Source of the DNA: Opitutia bacterium
GTDB lineage: Bacteria; Verrucomicrobiota; Verrucomicrobiia; Opitutales; Opitutaceae
Assembly (NCBI GenBank): GCA_947472765.1
Contig: CANJCM010000027.1
Span: 1 to 51,236, forward strand
DNA length: 51,236 nt
Reading direction: 5' to 3'
In this document: positions 41,297-50,852 of the stretch, one piece after another
Numbering within the stretch: position 1 is the stretch's first letter
Layout: each line of letters opens with the position of its first letter
The notes under the pieces: model-generated
Told to the model about the DNA's origin: nothing
Database searches by the model: none
What the model saw: only the letters and a program-made list of their open reading frames with translations
Translations under genes and position numbers: made by a program

Positions 41297-44257
41297 TCAG
41301 CGGTGATTGGATTCGCGGTGCGCCAGCTGCAGGACCTCCGCGATATGCAGCGGTTCGCGCGATGAGTTCTGGACGATCTGCTCGCGGCAGCTGAAACCGT
41401 CGGTGACGATGAGCGTTTCCGCCGAGGCCTTGCGCACGGCGGGCAGCAGCACGCGTTCGCCAAGGGCTTGGGAGATTTCGAACTTCTCCGCCTCGAAACC
41501 GAACGGTCCCGCCATGCCGCAGCAGCCGCTGTCGAGCGTCTTGGACTCCACGCCCATCCGCTTCAGCAGCGCTTCCTCGTCGGCAAACTTCAGCACCGCC
41601 TTGTGATGGCAGTGCCCGTGGAGCACGACCTTGCGGCCCGTCAGCCTCGGCGGAGTGTAGTCGGCTCCCTTGCTCTGGAGAAATTCGCTTAACGCGAACG
41701 TCTGCGCCTTCAGCTTCTTCGCCCCGGCATGATTCGGCAGCAGGTTGCACATCTCGTCGCGAAACACGCTCGCGCAACTCGGCTCGAGCATGATCACCGG
41801 CAGCCCGGCCTCAATCTGCGGCGCCAGGACCTCGAGCACGCGGTGGAGATATTTCTTCGCATCATCGAGCAGTCCGAAGTCGTAGAGCGGACGCCCGCAG
41901 CAGATGTGCTCGTTCAATTGCGGCACATGCACTTTGTAACCCGCCGCGGTGAGCACTTCCCACGCGGCCTGGGAGGTCGAGGGATGGAAGTAGTTGTTGA
42001 AGGTGTCCGCGAAGAGTACGACCTCGCCCTTCGAGCCGGGCGTGACTTTCTGTCCGCGCAACCACTGCACGAAACTCTGCGGCGCGAACTTCGGCATCGC
42101 GCGCTGCTTCGCCAGCCCGAGCATCTTCTGCGTCAGCTGCCGGATCCCCGGCGCCGCCGCGAAGAAGTTGACCAACCGCGGCGCATGCGACGCCAGCCGC
42201 GCCCAGCGATCGATGAAGCCAAACGCGTAGTGATGCAGCGGACGCCGCTGCTCCTCGTAGTGATGCGAGAGGAACTCCGACTTGTACGTCGCGATATCGA
42301 CGGCCGTCGGGCACTCGTTCTTGCAGCCCTTGCACGACAGGCAGAGGTCGAGCGATTCCTTCACGACCGGGTCCTTCCAGCCCTTGATGATCTCGCCCTG
42401 CAGCATCTCGAACAGCAGATGCGCGCGACCCCGGGTGCTGTGGATCTCCTCCTTCGTCACCTGGTAACTCGGACACATCGTGCCCGCATCGAGCTTGCGG
42501 CACGCACCGACACCGACGCAGCGCTGCGTCGCTTTCTCGAGCGAACCCTGATCGTCGGGGAACGAGAAGTGAGTCTTCGGCCGCGCCGGATTGTAGTCCG
42601 CGCCGAGCTTCAGGAACGCCTCGGGCGGATGCGCATCGACGACCTTGCCCGGATTCAGCCCGTTCTCCGGATCCCAGAGCCGCTTGAATTCGCGGAAGCC
42701 CTGCACGAGCTCGGGGCCGAACATTTTGTCGTAGAGGAACGCGCGGCCGTGGCCGTCGCCGTGTTCGCCGGAAATTGATCCACCATAGCGCACGACCAAG
42801 TCCGCCGCCTCCTCGAGAAACCGCCGGAATTCGCGCACGCCTTTTTCGCTTTCGAGATCGAAGGTCACCCGCTGGTGCACCACGCCCTCGCCGAAGTGGC
42901 CGTAATACCAGCCCTGGTAGCCGAACTTCGCGAGCAGCGCCTTGTAGTCCCGGAGATACGGTCCGAGCACGCGCGGATGCACCGCGGCGTCCTCCCAGCC
43001 TTCGTGCGTCACGGACGGCAGGCCGGGAATCACGGTCGTCGTGCCGTTGCCCGACTCACGCACCTTCCAGATGCGTCCAACTTCGCCCTTGTCGCGCACC
43101 ACCTTGATCGCCGGAGCATCGGCCTGCGTCCGCAGCCAGGCGACGAGCTTGTCGGCTTCGGCGTCGGCCTGGGCCACCGTGTCACCGCCGAATTCCACCA
43201 GCAGATAACCGTTCCCCGGCGGCAGGAGGGCGATGTTGTCGAGCTGCAGTTTCCGCTGACGCATGACGTCGAGCACGGCGCCCTCGAAACCTTCGAGCGC
43301 GATCGGTTTGAACTTCAGGAGATCGCACACGGCTTCGGCGGCGACGTAGACGTCCTTGTAGCCGAGGCAGACGAGCGACTTCACCTTCGGGCTCGGCACG
43401 AGCCGGAGCTTGGCCTCGAGGATGACCGCACAGGTGCCTTCGCTGCCGACGAGGGCGCGGGCGACGTTGAACGGCGTCTCGGGGAGGAGTTCGTCGAAGT
43501 TGTAACCCGACACGCGCCGCGGAATCTGCGCGAACTTCTCGCGGACGAGTTTCCCGTACTTCTCTCGAAGCCCGAACAGTCCCGCGTAGATTTCACCGCG
43601 GCGTCCACCGGCCGCGATGATCGCCTTGAGTTCCTCGGGCGAGGTGCGGCCGACCGTGAGAATGGTGCCGTCGTAGAGGAGAATCCGCAGTTCCTCGACG
43701 TTCTCCTGGACCTTGCCGGCCATGAGGCCGTGGGCGCCGGAGGAGTTGTTGCCGATCATCCCGCCGATGGTGCAGCGGTTGTGCGTCGAAGGATCGGGAC
43801 CGAAGGTGAAATGACTTTCCTCGGCGGCATCGCGCAGCACGTCGAGGACGATGCCCGGCTGCACGCGCGCGAACCGCTGCTCGATGTTGAGTTCGACGAT
43901 CCGGTTCAGGTACTTCGAGAAATCGAGGACGATGGCGACGTTGCAGGCCTGGCCGGCGAGACTCGTGCCCGCGCCGCGCGCGAGGATCGGCGCCTTGAAC
44001 TTCCGCGCGATCGCGACGGTCTTGATGACGTCCGCCTCGGTCTTCGGCACGACGAGTCCGATCGGAAACTGCCGGTAGTTGGAGGCATCGACGGCGTACG
44101 CAGCACGGGAGGCCCGGTCGAAGCGCACTTCGCCCTCAATCGCGGCCCGAAGCGCCTTTTCCAGCGCGGCGGCCTCGGCGAACGAATCGATCGGCGTGGC
44201 GTGGGAACTGGGCGGCAACTTGGCCGGGGCGGGGCTGGGGGCGGTCGCGGTGGACAT
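41297..44257 (-). CDS. FAD- and Fe-S-cluster 2-hydroxyacid dehydrogenase (D-lactate/D-2-hydroxyglutarate type)
   Basis: The 986-residue protein fuses a GlcD-like flavin half with a GlcF-like Fe-S half. FAD half: ILARGAGTSLAGQACNVAIV, CTIGGMIGNNSSGAHGLMAG and SISGEHGDGHGRAFLYDKMF. Fe-S half: CVGVGACRK with MCPSYQVTKEE, then CLSCKGCKNECPTAVDIATY, and two CCG-type domains (HICCGRPLYDFGLL; HGHCHHKAVL and LDSGCCGMAGPFGFE). Such fusions oxidise D-lactate or D-2-hydroxyglutarate and feed electrons to quinone or another carrier. It lies upstream of no obvious operon partner; the aminotransferase gene 258 bp upstream on the same strand may be related through glyoxylate metabolism. Confidence 0.93.
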   Translation of the reverse strand: MSTATAPSPAPAKLPPSSHATPIDSFAEAAALEKALRAAIEGEVRFDRASRAAYAVDASNYRQFPIGLVVPKTEADVIKTVAIARKFKAPILARGAGTSLAGQACNVAIVLDFSKYLNRIVELNIEQRFARVQPGIVLDVLRDAAEESHFTFGPDPSTHNRCTIGGMIGNNSSGAHGLMAGKVQENVEELRILLYDGTILTVGRTSPEELKAIIAAGGRRGEIYAGLFGLREKYGKLVREKFAQIPRRVSGYNFDELLPETPFNVARALVGSEGTCAVILEAKLRLVPSPKVKSLVCLGYKDVYVAAEAVCDLLKFKPIALEGFEGAVLDVMRQRKLQLDNIALLPPGNGYLLVEFGGDTVAQADAEADKLVAWLRTQADAPAIKVVRDKGEVGRIWKVRESGNGTTTVIPGLPSVTHEGWEDAAVHPRVLGPYLRDYKALLAKFGYQGWYYGHFGEGVVHQRVTFDLESEKGVREFRRFLEEAADLVVRYGGSISGEHGDGHGRAFLYDKMFGPELVQGFREFKRLWDPENGLNPGKVVDAHPPEAFLKLGADYNPARPKTHFSFPDDQGSLEKATQRCVGVGACRKLDAGTMCPSYQVTKEEIHSTRGRAHLLFEMLQGEIIKGWKDPVVKESLDLCLSCKGCKNECPTAVDIATYKSEFLSHHYEEQRRPLHHYAFGFIDRWARLASHAPRLVNFFAAAPGIRQLTQKMLGLAKQRAMPKFAPQSFVQWLRGQKVTPGSKGEVVLFADTFNNYFHPSTSQAAWEVLTAAGYKVHVPQLNEHICCGRPLYDFGLLDDAKKYLHRVLEVLAPQIEAGLPVIMLEPSCASVFRDEMCNLLPNHAGAKKLKAQTFALSEFLQSKGADYTPPRLTGRKVVLHGHCHHKAVLKFADEEALLKRMGVESKTLDSGCCGMAGPFGFEAEKFEISQALGERVLLPAVRKASAETLIVTDGFSCREQIVQNSSREPLHIAEVLQLAHRESNHR

Positions 44258-44304
44258 TTGGATCAGAGTAGCGTGAGGGCGGCCGGGGGCCGGATCAATT
44301 CAGA

Positions 44305-44519
44305 GGATTTTGGATTTTGGATTCTCGATTTTGGATTTTCGAGCTGTAGGGCCGGCGCTCGCGCCGGGCCGCATGTTTCGCAGATGCCAGACCGGACAAC
44401 CACAGATGAAGGGATGGCGCTCTCCTAAATCAGGGGCCACCTTCAAGGCGCGAAAGGCCTTCTCAACGCCGGCGTCGCCGACCAATCCAAAATCAAGAAT
44501 CCAAAATCCAAAATCTCAA
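44305..44519. repeat. 7-bp-period inverted pair, GATTTTG family, with a hairpin inside
   Basis: The left arm (44305-44342) reads GATTTTG, GATTTTG, GATTCTC, GATTTTG, GATTTTC. The right arm (44482-44519) is the inverted form with units AATCCAA. Between them lie a GTAGGGCCGGCG hairpin (44346-44372) and a short CCACAGATGAAGG fragment. Confidence 0.8.
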
Positions 44520-45694
44520 CGGCTCGCCAGATAAGTCAGCGCCGCGGTCACCCCACCCGGCCGGCTCGGGACGCCGGCTTTCTGCAGCGTCATCTCCACG
44601 CCACACAGCGTGCCGCAGAGCATGAGATCGTTGAAGTCGCCGAGGTGACCGATCCGGAAAACCTTCCCCGTCACCTTGCCGAGGCCGGCGCCGAGCGAGA
44701 GGTCGAAGCTCTCGAGCGCGACTTTCCGGAAATCCACTTCGCTGAAGCCCGCGGGCATCATGACCGCCGTCAGCGCCGGGCTGTATTCCTCGGGATTGAG
44801 CGGCAGGAGTTCGAGCCCCCACGCCTGCACCGCCGCGCGCGTCGCCGCCGCGTGGCGCTGGTGACGCTTGAACACGTTGGCGAGGCCTTCCTCGTGCACC
44901 ATCATGTGAATCGCCTCGCGCAGACCGAAGAGAAGATTCGTGGCGGGCGTCGTCGGGAAGAACCCGTTCTGGTTCGCCGCGATCATTTCGTGCCACGACC
45001 AGTAGGCCTTGGGAAACTTCGAAGTCTTCGAGGCAGCGAGCGCCTTCGGGCTGATCGCGTTGAACCCGAGTCCGGGCGGCAGCATCAGACCCTTCTGCGA
45101 ACCGGCGATGCTGACATCGACGCCCCACTCGCTGTGACGATAATCCGCGCTGCCGAGTCCGGAAATCGTATCGACCATCAGCAGCGCCGGATGCTTCGCG
45201 GCATCGATGATGCGCCGCACCTCGCTGATCTTCGTCGTCACGCCGGTCGAGGTCTCGTTGTGCACGCACATCACGGCCTTGATCGCGTGGCCCGGATCGG
45301 CGGCGAGTTTCTGCGCCAGCACGTCCATCGGCACGCCATGGCGCCAGTCGCCGGGGACGAAATCCACCTGCAGGCCGAAGTTGTCGGCGATGCGCCGCCA
45401 GAGGCTGGCGAACTGGCCGGTCTCGAACATGAGGACGCGGTCGCCCGGTGAGAGGGTGTTGACGATCGCCGCCTCCCAGGCGCCGGTGCCGCTCGCCGGA
45501 TAGATGATGACGTGGCCCTCGCTCCCCATCTGGAAGATCGCCCGCATGCCCTCGAGGCACTCCTTCCCCAGCTTCGCAAAGTCCGGGCCACGATGGTCGA
45601 TCGTCGGCCGGTCAATCGCGCGCAGGATGCGGTCCGGAACATTGGTCGGTCCGGGAATCTGCAGGAAGTGCCGACCAGCCTTGTAGGAAGACAT
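44516..45694 (-). CDS. Class V aminotransferase, serine-glyoxylate/alanine-glyoxylate type
   Basis: The 392-residue PLP enzyme has the family start HFLQIPGPTNVPDRILRAID and PASGTGAWEAAIVNTL. Asp175 pairs with the PLP nitrogen (LLMVDTISGLGS), and the Schiff-base lysine is Lys201 in IAGSQKGLMLPPGLGF. The C-terminus (FRIGHLGDFNDLMLCGTLCG) is typical. It should transfer the amino group of serine or alanine to glyoxylate, yielding glycine. With the glycolate/D-lactate type FAD enzymes in this window it suggests a route for two-carbon acid use. Confidence 0.92.
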   Translation of the reverse strand: MSSYKAGRHFLQIPGPTNVPDRILRAIDRPTIDHRGPDFAKLGKECLEGMRAIFQMGSEGHVIIYPASGTGAWEAAIVNTLSPGDRVLMFETGQFASLWRRIADNFGLQVDFVPGDWRHGVPMDVLAQKLAADPGHAIKAVMCVHNETSTGVTTKISEVRRIIDAAKHPALLMVDTISGLGSADYRHSEWGVDVSIAGSQKGLMLPPGLGFNAISPKALAASKTSKFPKAYWSWHEMIAANQNGFFPTTPATNLLFGLREAIHMMVHEEGLANVFKRHQRHAAATRAAVQAWGLELLPLNPEEYSPALTAVMMPAGFSEVDFRKVALESFDLSLGAGLGKVTGKVFRIGHLGDFNDLMLCGTLCGVEMTLQKAGVPSRPGGVTAALTYLASR

Positions 45695-45900
45695 GCGCGG
45701 GAGGATGCGGGGTAAGGAAATTCAGGGCAATGACCGGCTCAAAACGCGCTCCGGGGACCGGTGAGGCAAGAATATTTGCCACGGGGTGGTCGGGGTCGTG
45801 CTGAGAGCAGGCCCCGGGAATCGTTCTCGTTCTCGGGAGGCACGGCCGTCGATTTGAGAGAACGAGAAAGATAACGATTACGAGCACGAGAAAATGGAGA

Positions 45901-45989
45901 GTCACTGATCGGTGTAGGGCCGGCGCTCGTCGCCGGGCCACAGCTTTCATTCGAGAAAAGGCCCGGCGGCGAGCGCCGGCCCTACATTC
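45901..45989. repeat. GTAGGGCCGGCG-family element, most complete copy
   Basis: GTGTAGGGCCGGCGCTCGTC followed by GCCGGGCC on the left is matched by GGCCCGGCGGCGAGCGCCGG and CCCTAC on the right around a spacer of about 20 bp, TTTCATTCGAGAAAA. It is nearly a perfect palindrome. Confidence 0.85.
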
Positions 45990-46073
45990 AACTGCGTCGT
46001 TCCGGCTCAAGAGGGGACCTTTCGAACCGCGTTCCGAAGGTCCCCTCTGGAGCCCGATCTATGCAGTGGAAAC

Positions 46074-46210
46074 AATCACAGATGGACACAAATGGACACG
46101 GATTCAGATGCGCCGATAACACCGGGCGGCTAGAAATCAGGCACACCGTTTGGTGGGCGATGGCCGGGGTCTTCCCCATCTGTGTGCATCGGTGTCCATC
46201 TGTGGTTCAA
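46074..46210. repeat. 10-bp-period inverted pair, GATGGACACA family
   Basis: The left arm reads GATGGACACA, AATGGACACG, GATTCA. The right arm (46177-46210) is inverted and ends CCATCTGTGGTTCAA. The spacer is about 70 bp. Confidence 0.8.
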
Positions 46211-46265
46211 CTGAATGGTGCCGTTCTGCGTCCTCCCTTAACTTCTGTGTCCTCTGCGTTCAAAG

Positions 46266-46450
46266 GATGGGAGTTTGGAGTTTGGAGTTTGGAGTTTGGA
46301 GTTTGGAGTTTGGAGTTTGGAGTTCGTTGTCCGCCGTCTGTGGTCTGTCGTCCGCGTTCTATGGTCCATTGTCCGTGGTCTATCGTCTTTGGTCCGCCGT
46401 CTGCCGTCCGTCGTCCCATCGCAGAACTCAAAACTCAGAACCCAAAACGG
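46266..46450. repeat. Block of three successive 7-bp-period arrays
   Basis: First about eight copies of GGAGTTT (46267-46325). Then about thirteen 7-mers of the form xxxGTCy (for example GTGGTCT, GTCGTCC, ATGGTCC; to about 46418). Then AAACTCA, GAACCCA, AAACGGC (46425-46450). The step stays at 7 bp while the unit changes. The block ends about 50 bp before the RND start codon. Confidence 0.82.
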
Positions 46451-46499
46451 CTCCCTTGCGCAACCGGCACGGCTCTAGCAGCGTCCGTCCTCTCCATCC

Positions 46500-49400
46500 A
46501 TGTGGATCGTCCTCTTTGCTCTCCGCTACAAGTACACCGTCGCCGTCTTCGCGATCCTCATCCTCCTGTTCGGCGTCCTGAGCAGCCGGAAGATGTCGAC
46601 GGACATCCTGCCGCGGGTCGATAGCCCGGAACTGCTGCTGGTCTGGAACTACGGTGGCCTCAACGCCACCGACATGGCGGCGAAGCTCACGTCTTTCTCG
46701 GAAACGGCGACGATGAACAACGTCGACGACCTCGCCGAGATCCGCTCCGAGACTTCCAACGGCATCGGGTTGGTGAAGCTCCGCTTCCAGCCGTATGCCG
46801 ACATGTCGACCGCGGTGGCGCAGGCGACGGCCATTTCCCAGGCCATCATCCGGCGCATGCCGCCCGGCACGGTACCGCCGCTCGTCATTCGCACGCGGCC
46901 TTCCAGCGTTCCAATCATCCAGCTCGTCGTCGCGTCCGACTCGATGAGCAACGGCCAGCTCTTCGACTACGCCCGCTTCAACCTCCGCGCCCAGCTCCAG
47001 AGCATCCCGGGCATGCGCATCACCCTGCCCTACGGCGGCGCGCAGCGGCAGGTGATGATCGACCTCGATCCCGGCTCCCTCGACACGTTCGGCCTCTCCG
47101 CCGGGGAGGTCGCCAACGCCGTCTCCCGCCAGAACCTGACCCTCCCCGCCGGCACGATCCGCGAGGGCAGCCGCGAACTCCCGATCGAAATCAACGCGAG
47201 CCCGGAAACCATCGACGCGTTTCTCGACCTGCCGCTGCGTTCCATCAACGGCAACACGGTGCTCCTCCGCGACGTCGCCCACGTCCGCGACGGCGAGGCC
47301 GTCATCACCAACATCGCACGACTCGACGGCCAGAACGCCTGCATCGTTTCCATCCTGAAGCTCGGCAGCGCCTCAACCGTCGACATCATCGACGGCATCC
47401 GCGCCCGGCTGCCGGAGATCCGGCTGGCGGCGCCCCCGGGCGTCAGCGTCGAGCCCATCTTCGATCAATCAATTTTCGTCCGCGCCGCGGTCAGCGCGGT
47501 GCAGCACGAGATTCTCCTCGTCGGTGGCCTCGTCGCGCTGGTCGTCCTGCTTTTCCTCGGCTCGTGGCGCTCGACCGCGATCGTGCTCACATCCATCCCG
47601 CTCGCCCTGCTCTGTTCGGTGCTCGGCCTCTACCTCGTCGGCTCCACGTTCAACCTGATGACGCTCGGCGGCCTTTCGCTCGCCATCGGCATCCTCGTCG
47701 ACAACGCACTGGTCGAAATCGAAAACACGAAGCGCCAGATCGCGCTGGGCAAGGACGTCCACCAGGCGATCGTCGACGGCGCCCGCGAGGTCGCGTTTCC
47801 CGAGTTCGTCTCGACGCTCGCCATCTGCATCGTGTTCCTGCCGGTGTTCCTGCTCAGCGGCACGGCGGCGGATGTGTTTCGTCCGCTCGCCCTCGCGGTC
47901 GTCTTCGCGATGGCGGCGAGTTACGTCCTGGCCCGCACGCTCGTGCCGACCCTCGCTTCTATTCTGCTGCCCGCCGAGCAGGAGGCCGAGCGCCGGGCCG
48001 CCGGCCAGCCGCCGCGCGGACTCGCCTGGCTCCATCATGCGATCGAACACGGCATCGACCTGGTCTCCATCCGCCAGAAGCGCTGGCTGCAGCGGTTGCT
48101 CGCCCGCAAGAGCCTCATCCTGATTCCGGTTGGCCTCGCAGTGGGCCTCGGTCTCCTCGCGACATGGAAGGCCGGTCGCGAGTTTTTCCCCAAGACCGAC
48201 GCCGGGTTGATGCGCCTGTTCGTGCGCCTGCCGAGCGGACTTCGTCTCGAGGACACCGCGAACACGCTGGCGGACATCCAGCGTGAGATTCGCACCCTCA
48301 TTCCAACGGGGGAACTGCAGTTCGTCGTCGAGAACATCGGGGCCCCCGCCGCGGTGAACCAGGCCTGGATCGAGACCGCGTCGATCACCTCCTCCGACGG
48401 CGAAGTCCTGATCCAGTTGCACGGCCGGCATGCTCCGACCGTGTCGTACGAGGGAAAGATCCGCGCGATGCTAATCGCGAAGTTTCCGCAGGTCCGCTTC
48501 TTCTTCCGGCCCGCCGATGCCACCAGCCAGACGCTCGCCTCCGGCGCGGCGACGACCTTTGAGGTGCGTTTCCTCGGCCGTGATGTCCCCGGCAACCTTG
48601 CCCTCGCCCGCGAACTGAAGGAACGGCTCTCGAAAGTTCCCGGCGCCGTCGACGTCGATGTGCGCGAGGTGCTCGATCAACCGAGTTACGCCGTCCGGAT
48701 CGATCGCATTCGCGCCGCCACCCTCGGCGTGAGCCAGCAGGACGCCGCGACGACGCTCCTCTCCGCCCTCGGCAGTGCGGGCTCGATCGCCTCGAACGTC
48801 TGGGCGGATGCCAGCGTCGGCACCTCCTACGATGTCCAGGTCATCGCGCCGCCGGCCAATCTCGTTTCGGTAGAGCAGCTCCTTAATCTCACCGTGCGCC
48901 CGGGCAACGGCGGAGCGCCGGTGCCGCTGCGGGCTTTCGCCACCATCACGGAGAAGCGGTCGCCAGCGAGTATCTCCCGCACGACGCTGCTCCCGACGAT
49001 GACGCTGGTCGCGAACGTCGCGGGCCGCGACCTCGGCAGCGTATCCCGGGACCTCGACGTAATCCTCAAGGACATCCGCACCCGCTTGAAGCCGGGCAAC
49101 CGGATCGAACTCGCCGGCCAGGCCGCCCTGATGCGCTCCTCCTACGCGGAACTCATCGGTGGTCTCGGACTCGCCGCCGTCCTCGTGTTTCTCGTCATGG
49201 TCGTGAACTTCCAGTCATGGTCGCTGCCGTTTGTCGCGATCAGCGGACTTCCGGTGGCGGTCTCCGGCGCCGTGTTTGCGCTCTGGGTGACCGGCACGCC
49301 GGTCAGCGTCCCGGCCCTCATGGGCATCATCATGGTCGTCGGCGTCTCGACCGCGAACAGCGTGCTCGTCGGCAGCTTCGCCCGCGACCGCTTCGACGCG

Positions 49401-49730
49401 GGCCTGAGTGCCTACGACGCCGCCATCGAGGCCGCGACCACGCGTCTTCGTCCCGTATTGATGACCGCACTCGCAATGATTCTCGGCGTCATTCCGATGG
49501 CCATCGGCGCGGCGCAGGGCGGCGAGCAAAACGCCCCGCTCGGCCGCGCCGTCATCGGCGGCCTCGTCTTTGGCACGTGGGCGTCGCTCTTCCTCGTCCC
49601 GGTCGCGTTCGCGATCGCTCGCGGCCGGACCCGGCACTCCACGCCGGCCGCAAAATCGACCGGCGCGCCCGCTCCCACCATCCGCGCTGTCACCGCCGCT
49701 CCCGAACGCGTCCTCACACCTTCGTCATGA
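46500..49730 (+). CDS. RND-family efflux transporter permease
   Basis: The 1076-residue inner-membrane pump subunit has the usual RND plan: a first span near residues 12-29, two large periplasmic loops and a total of about twelve spans. MSTDILPRVDSPELLLVWNY, the TM4 stretch GGLSLAIGILVDNALVEIEN and the TM10-11 stretch IIMVVGVSTANSVLVGSFAR are visible. Asp401 matches one of the two proton-relay aspartates of AcrB. The next residue is Asn402, and the position of the AcrB TM10 lysine appears to be Ala952, so the relay differs. The gene precedes, and overlaps by ATGA, its adaptor gene. No outer-membrane channel gene is adjacent. Substrate unknown. Confidence 0.93.
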   Translation: MWIVLFALRYKYTVAVFAILILLFGVLSSRKMSTDILPRVDSPELLLVWNYGGLNATDMAAKLTSFSETATMNNVDDLAEIRSETSNGIGLVKLRFQPYADMSTAVAQATAISQAIIRRMPPGTVPPLVIRTRPSSVPIIQLVVASDSMSNGQLFDYARFNLRAQLQSIPGMRITLPYGGAQRQVMIDLDPGSLDTFGLSAGEVANAVSRQNLTLPAGTIREGSRELPIEINASPETIDAFLDLPLRSINGNTVLLRDVAHVRDGEAVITNIARLDGQNACIVSILKLGSASTVDIIDGIRARLPEIRLAAPPGVSVEPIFDQSIFVRAAVSAVQHEILLVGGLVALVVLLFLGSWRSTAIVLTSIPLALLCSVLGLYLVGSTFNLMTLGGLSLAIGILVDNALVEIENTKRQIALGKDVHQAIVDGAREVAFPEFVSTLAICIVFLPVFLLSGTAADVFRPLALAVVFAMAASYVLARTLVPTLASILLPAEQEAERRAAGQPPRGLAWLHHAIEHGIDLVSIRQKRWLQRLLARKSLILIPVGLAVGLGLLATWKAGREFFPKTDAGLMRLFVRLPSGLRLEDTANTLADIQREIRTLIPTGELQFVVENIGAPAAVNQAWIETASITSSDGEVLIQLHGRHAPTVSYEGKIRAMLIAKFPQVRFFFRPADATSQTLASGAATTFEVRFLGRDVPGNLALARELKERLSKVPGAVDVDVREVLDQPSYAVRIDRIRAATLGVSQQDAATTLLSALGSAGSIASNVWADASVGTSYDVQVIAPPANLVSVEQLLNLTVRPGNGGAPVPLRAFATITEKRSPASISRTTLLPTMTLVANVAGRDLGSVSRDLDVILKDIRTRLKPGNRIELAGQAALMRSSYAELIGGLGLAAVLVFLVMVVNFQSWSLPFVAISGLPVAVSGAVFALWVTGTPVSVPALMGIIMVVGVSTANSVLVGSFARDRFDAGLSAYDAAIEAATTRLRPVLMTALAMILGVIPMAIGAAQGGEQNAPLGRAVIGGLVFGTWASLFLVPVAFAIARGRTRHSTPAAKSTGAPAPTIRAVTAAPERVLTPSS

Positions 49731-50827
49731 TCGCCCGCTCCCGTTCGCTTCATCTCCTGATTCTGTCGCTGGTCGCGGCTCCCTGGCTCGCGGCCCAGAC
49801 GCCACCAGCTCCCGCCACTCCGCCGGTCGTGCGCACCGTGGCGCCAATCCCGGCCACCAAGGCCGCCGCCTATTCGGTGCCGGGGCGCACCGAGCCAATT
49901 GAGTCCGCGCGGATTTTCACCCGGGCGACCGGCATCGTGAAGGAACGCCGGTTCGACATCGGCGATCGCGTGAAGGCCGGCGACATCCTCGCCGTGGTCG
50001 ACGTGCCGGATTTGACCCGGGCTGTGGAGTCCTCACGCGCCAACGTCGAGCAGGCCGAGGCCCGCGCGGCGAACGCGAAGACGCTCGCGCAACGCGCCAC
50101 GCAGCTGATGGCGGCGAATTCCATTTCCCGCGAGGAGGCGGACCAGCGCGCCGCCAACGCCGACATCGCCGAGGCCGCCCTCCGCGTGGCGCGGTCGGAT
50201 CTCGCCCGCTTCGAGGAGCAGTTGAATTTCGCCACGGTCCGCTCGCCCTTCGACGCCGTGGTGGCCGCGCGGAATTTCGACCGCGGTGATCGCGTGCGCG
50301 GCGATGCCGCCACGGCGGAAGGCTGGCTTTATCATCTCGTCCGCATCGACACGCTGCGCTTCGCGCTCAGCGCCGCGCCGGACCTCGCCCTGCGGCTCGA
50401 GCCCAACACTCGCGCCCAAATCCGGTTCGGGGAGTTTCCCGGCCGAACGTTTGCCGCGACCGTCGCCCGGTCGAGCCGCGTCTTCGATCCGGCGGCCGGC
50501 ACGATGCGCGTCGAGCTGCTGGTGGAAAACCCCGAACTGGTGCTCCCCGCCGGCCTGACCGGCACCGCGATCTTTGAACTCGTGCCGGCACCCGGCACCT
50601 TTCTCGTGCCGACCAATACGGTCGTCAGCCGCGCGGGACAGAACTCCCTTGCGACCGTGCAAGGCGGCAAAGTGAGCTTCGTCGACATCGGCCTCGGCCG
50701 GAATCTCGGCTCGACCGTCGAGGTCACGTCCGCCGCCCTGACGCCCAAGACGGCGGTCATCGTGAATCCCAACGCGCTGTTCCGCGCGGGTGATGCCGTT
50801 ACGATCGCCGCGCCGAACGCCAAGTAA
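49727..50827 (+). CDS. RND periplasmic adaptor (membrane fusion protein)
   Basis: The 366-residue protein has a signal peptide (LLILSLVAAPWLAAQ). The adaptor domains follow: lipoyl-like half-motifs (FDIGDRVKAGDILAVVDVPD and TVRSPFDAVVAARNFDRGDR) around an alpha-helical hairpin (about 95-165), then beta-barrel and membrane-proximal domains (LRLEPNTRAQIRFGEFPGRT, LVPTNTVVSRAGQNSLATV). Its ATG overlaps the stop of the permease gene, so the two are translated together. The short hairpin is within the range of single-hairpin adaptors. The gene order, permease before adaptor, is the reverse of the common acrAB order. Confidence 0.93.
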   Translation: MIARSRSLHLLILSLVAAPWLAAQTPPAPATPPVVRTVAPIPATKAAAYSVPGRTEPIESARIFTRATGIVKERRFDIGDRVKAGDILAVVDVPDLTRAVESSRANVEQAEARAANAKTLAQRATQLMAANSISREEADQRAANADIAEAALRVARSDLARFEEQLNFATVRSPFDAVVAARNFDRGDRVRGDAATAEGWLYHLVRIDTLRFALSAAPDLALRLEPNTRAQIRFGEFPGRTFAATVARSSRVFDPAAGTMRVELLVENPELVLPAGLTGTAIFELVPAPGTFLVPTNTVVSRAGQNSLATVQGGKVSFVDIGLGRNLGSTVEVTSAALTPKTAVIVNPNALFRAGDAVTIAAPNAK

Positions 50828-50852
50828 GAAGGCCGCCACTTCAGTCGATTCA

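Larger units (their letters stand above)
45695..46499. other. Repeat-filled intergenic region of about 800 bp upstream of the RND pump
   Basis: No gene is credible here. It holds a 6-bp-period stretch (about 45820-45895: CGTTCTCGTTCTCGG, then AACGAG, AAAGAT, AACGAT, TACGAG, CACGAG), the best palindromic GTAGGGCCGGCG copy (45901-45989), a 10-bp inverted pair (46074-46210) and a block of three 7-bp arrays (46266-46450). Confidence 0.7.

Noticed and set aside
46266-46450. Possible CRISPR array
   Set aside because: The repeats are 7 bp with no unique spacers, and no cas gene is present in the window.
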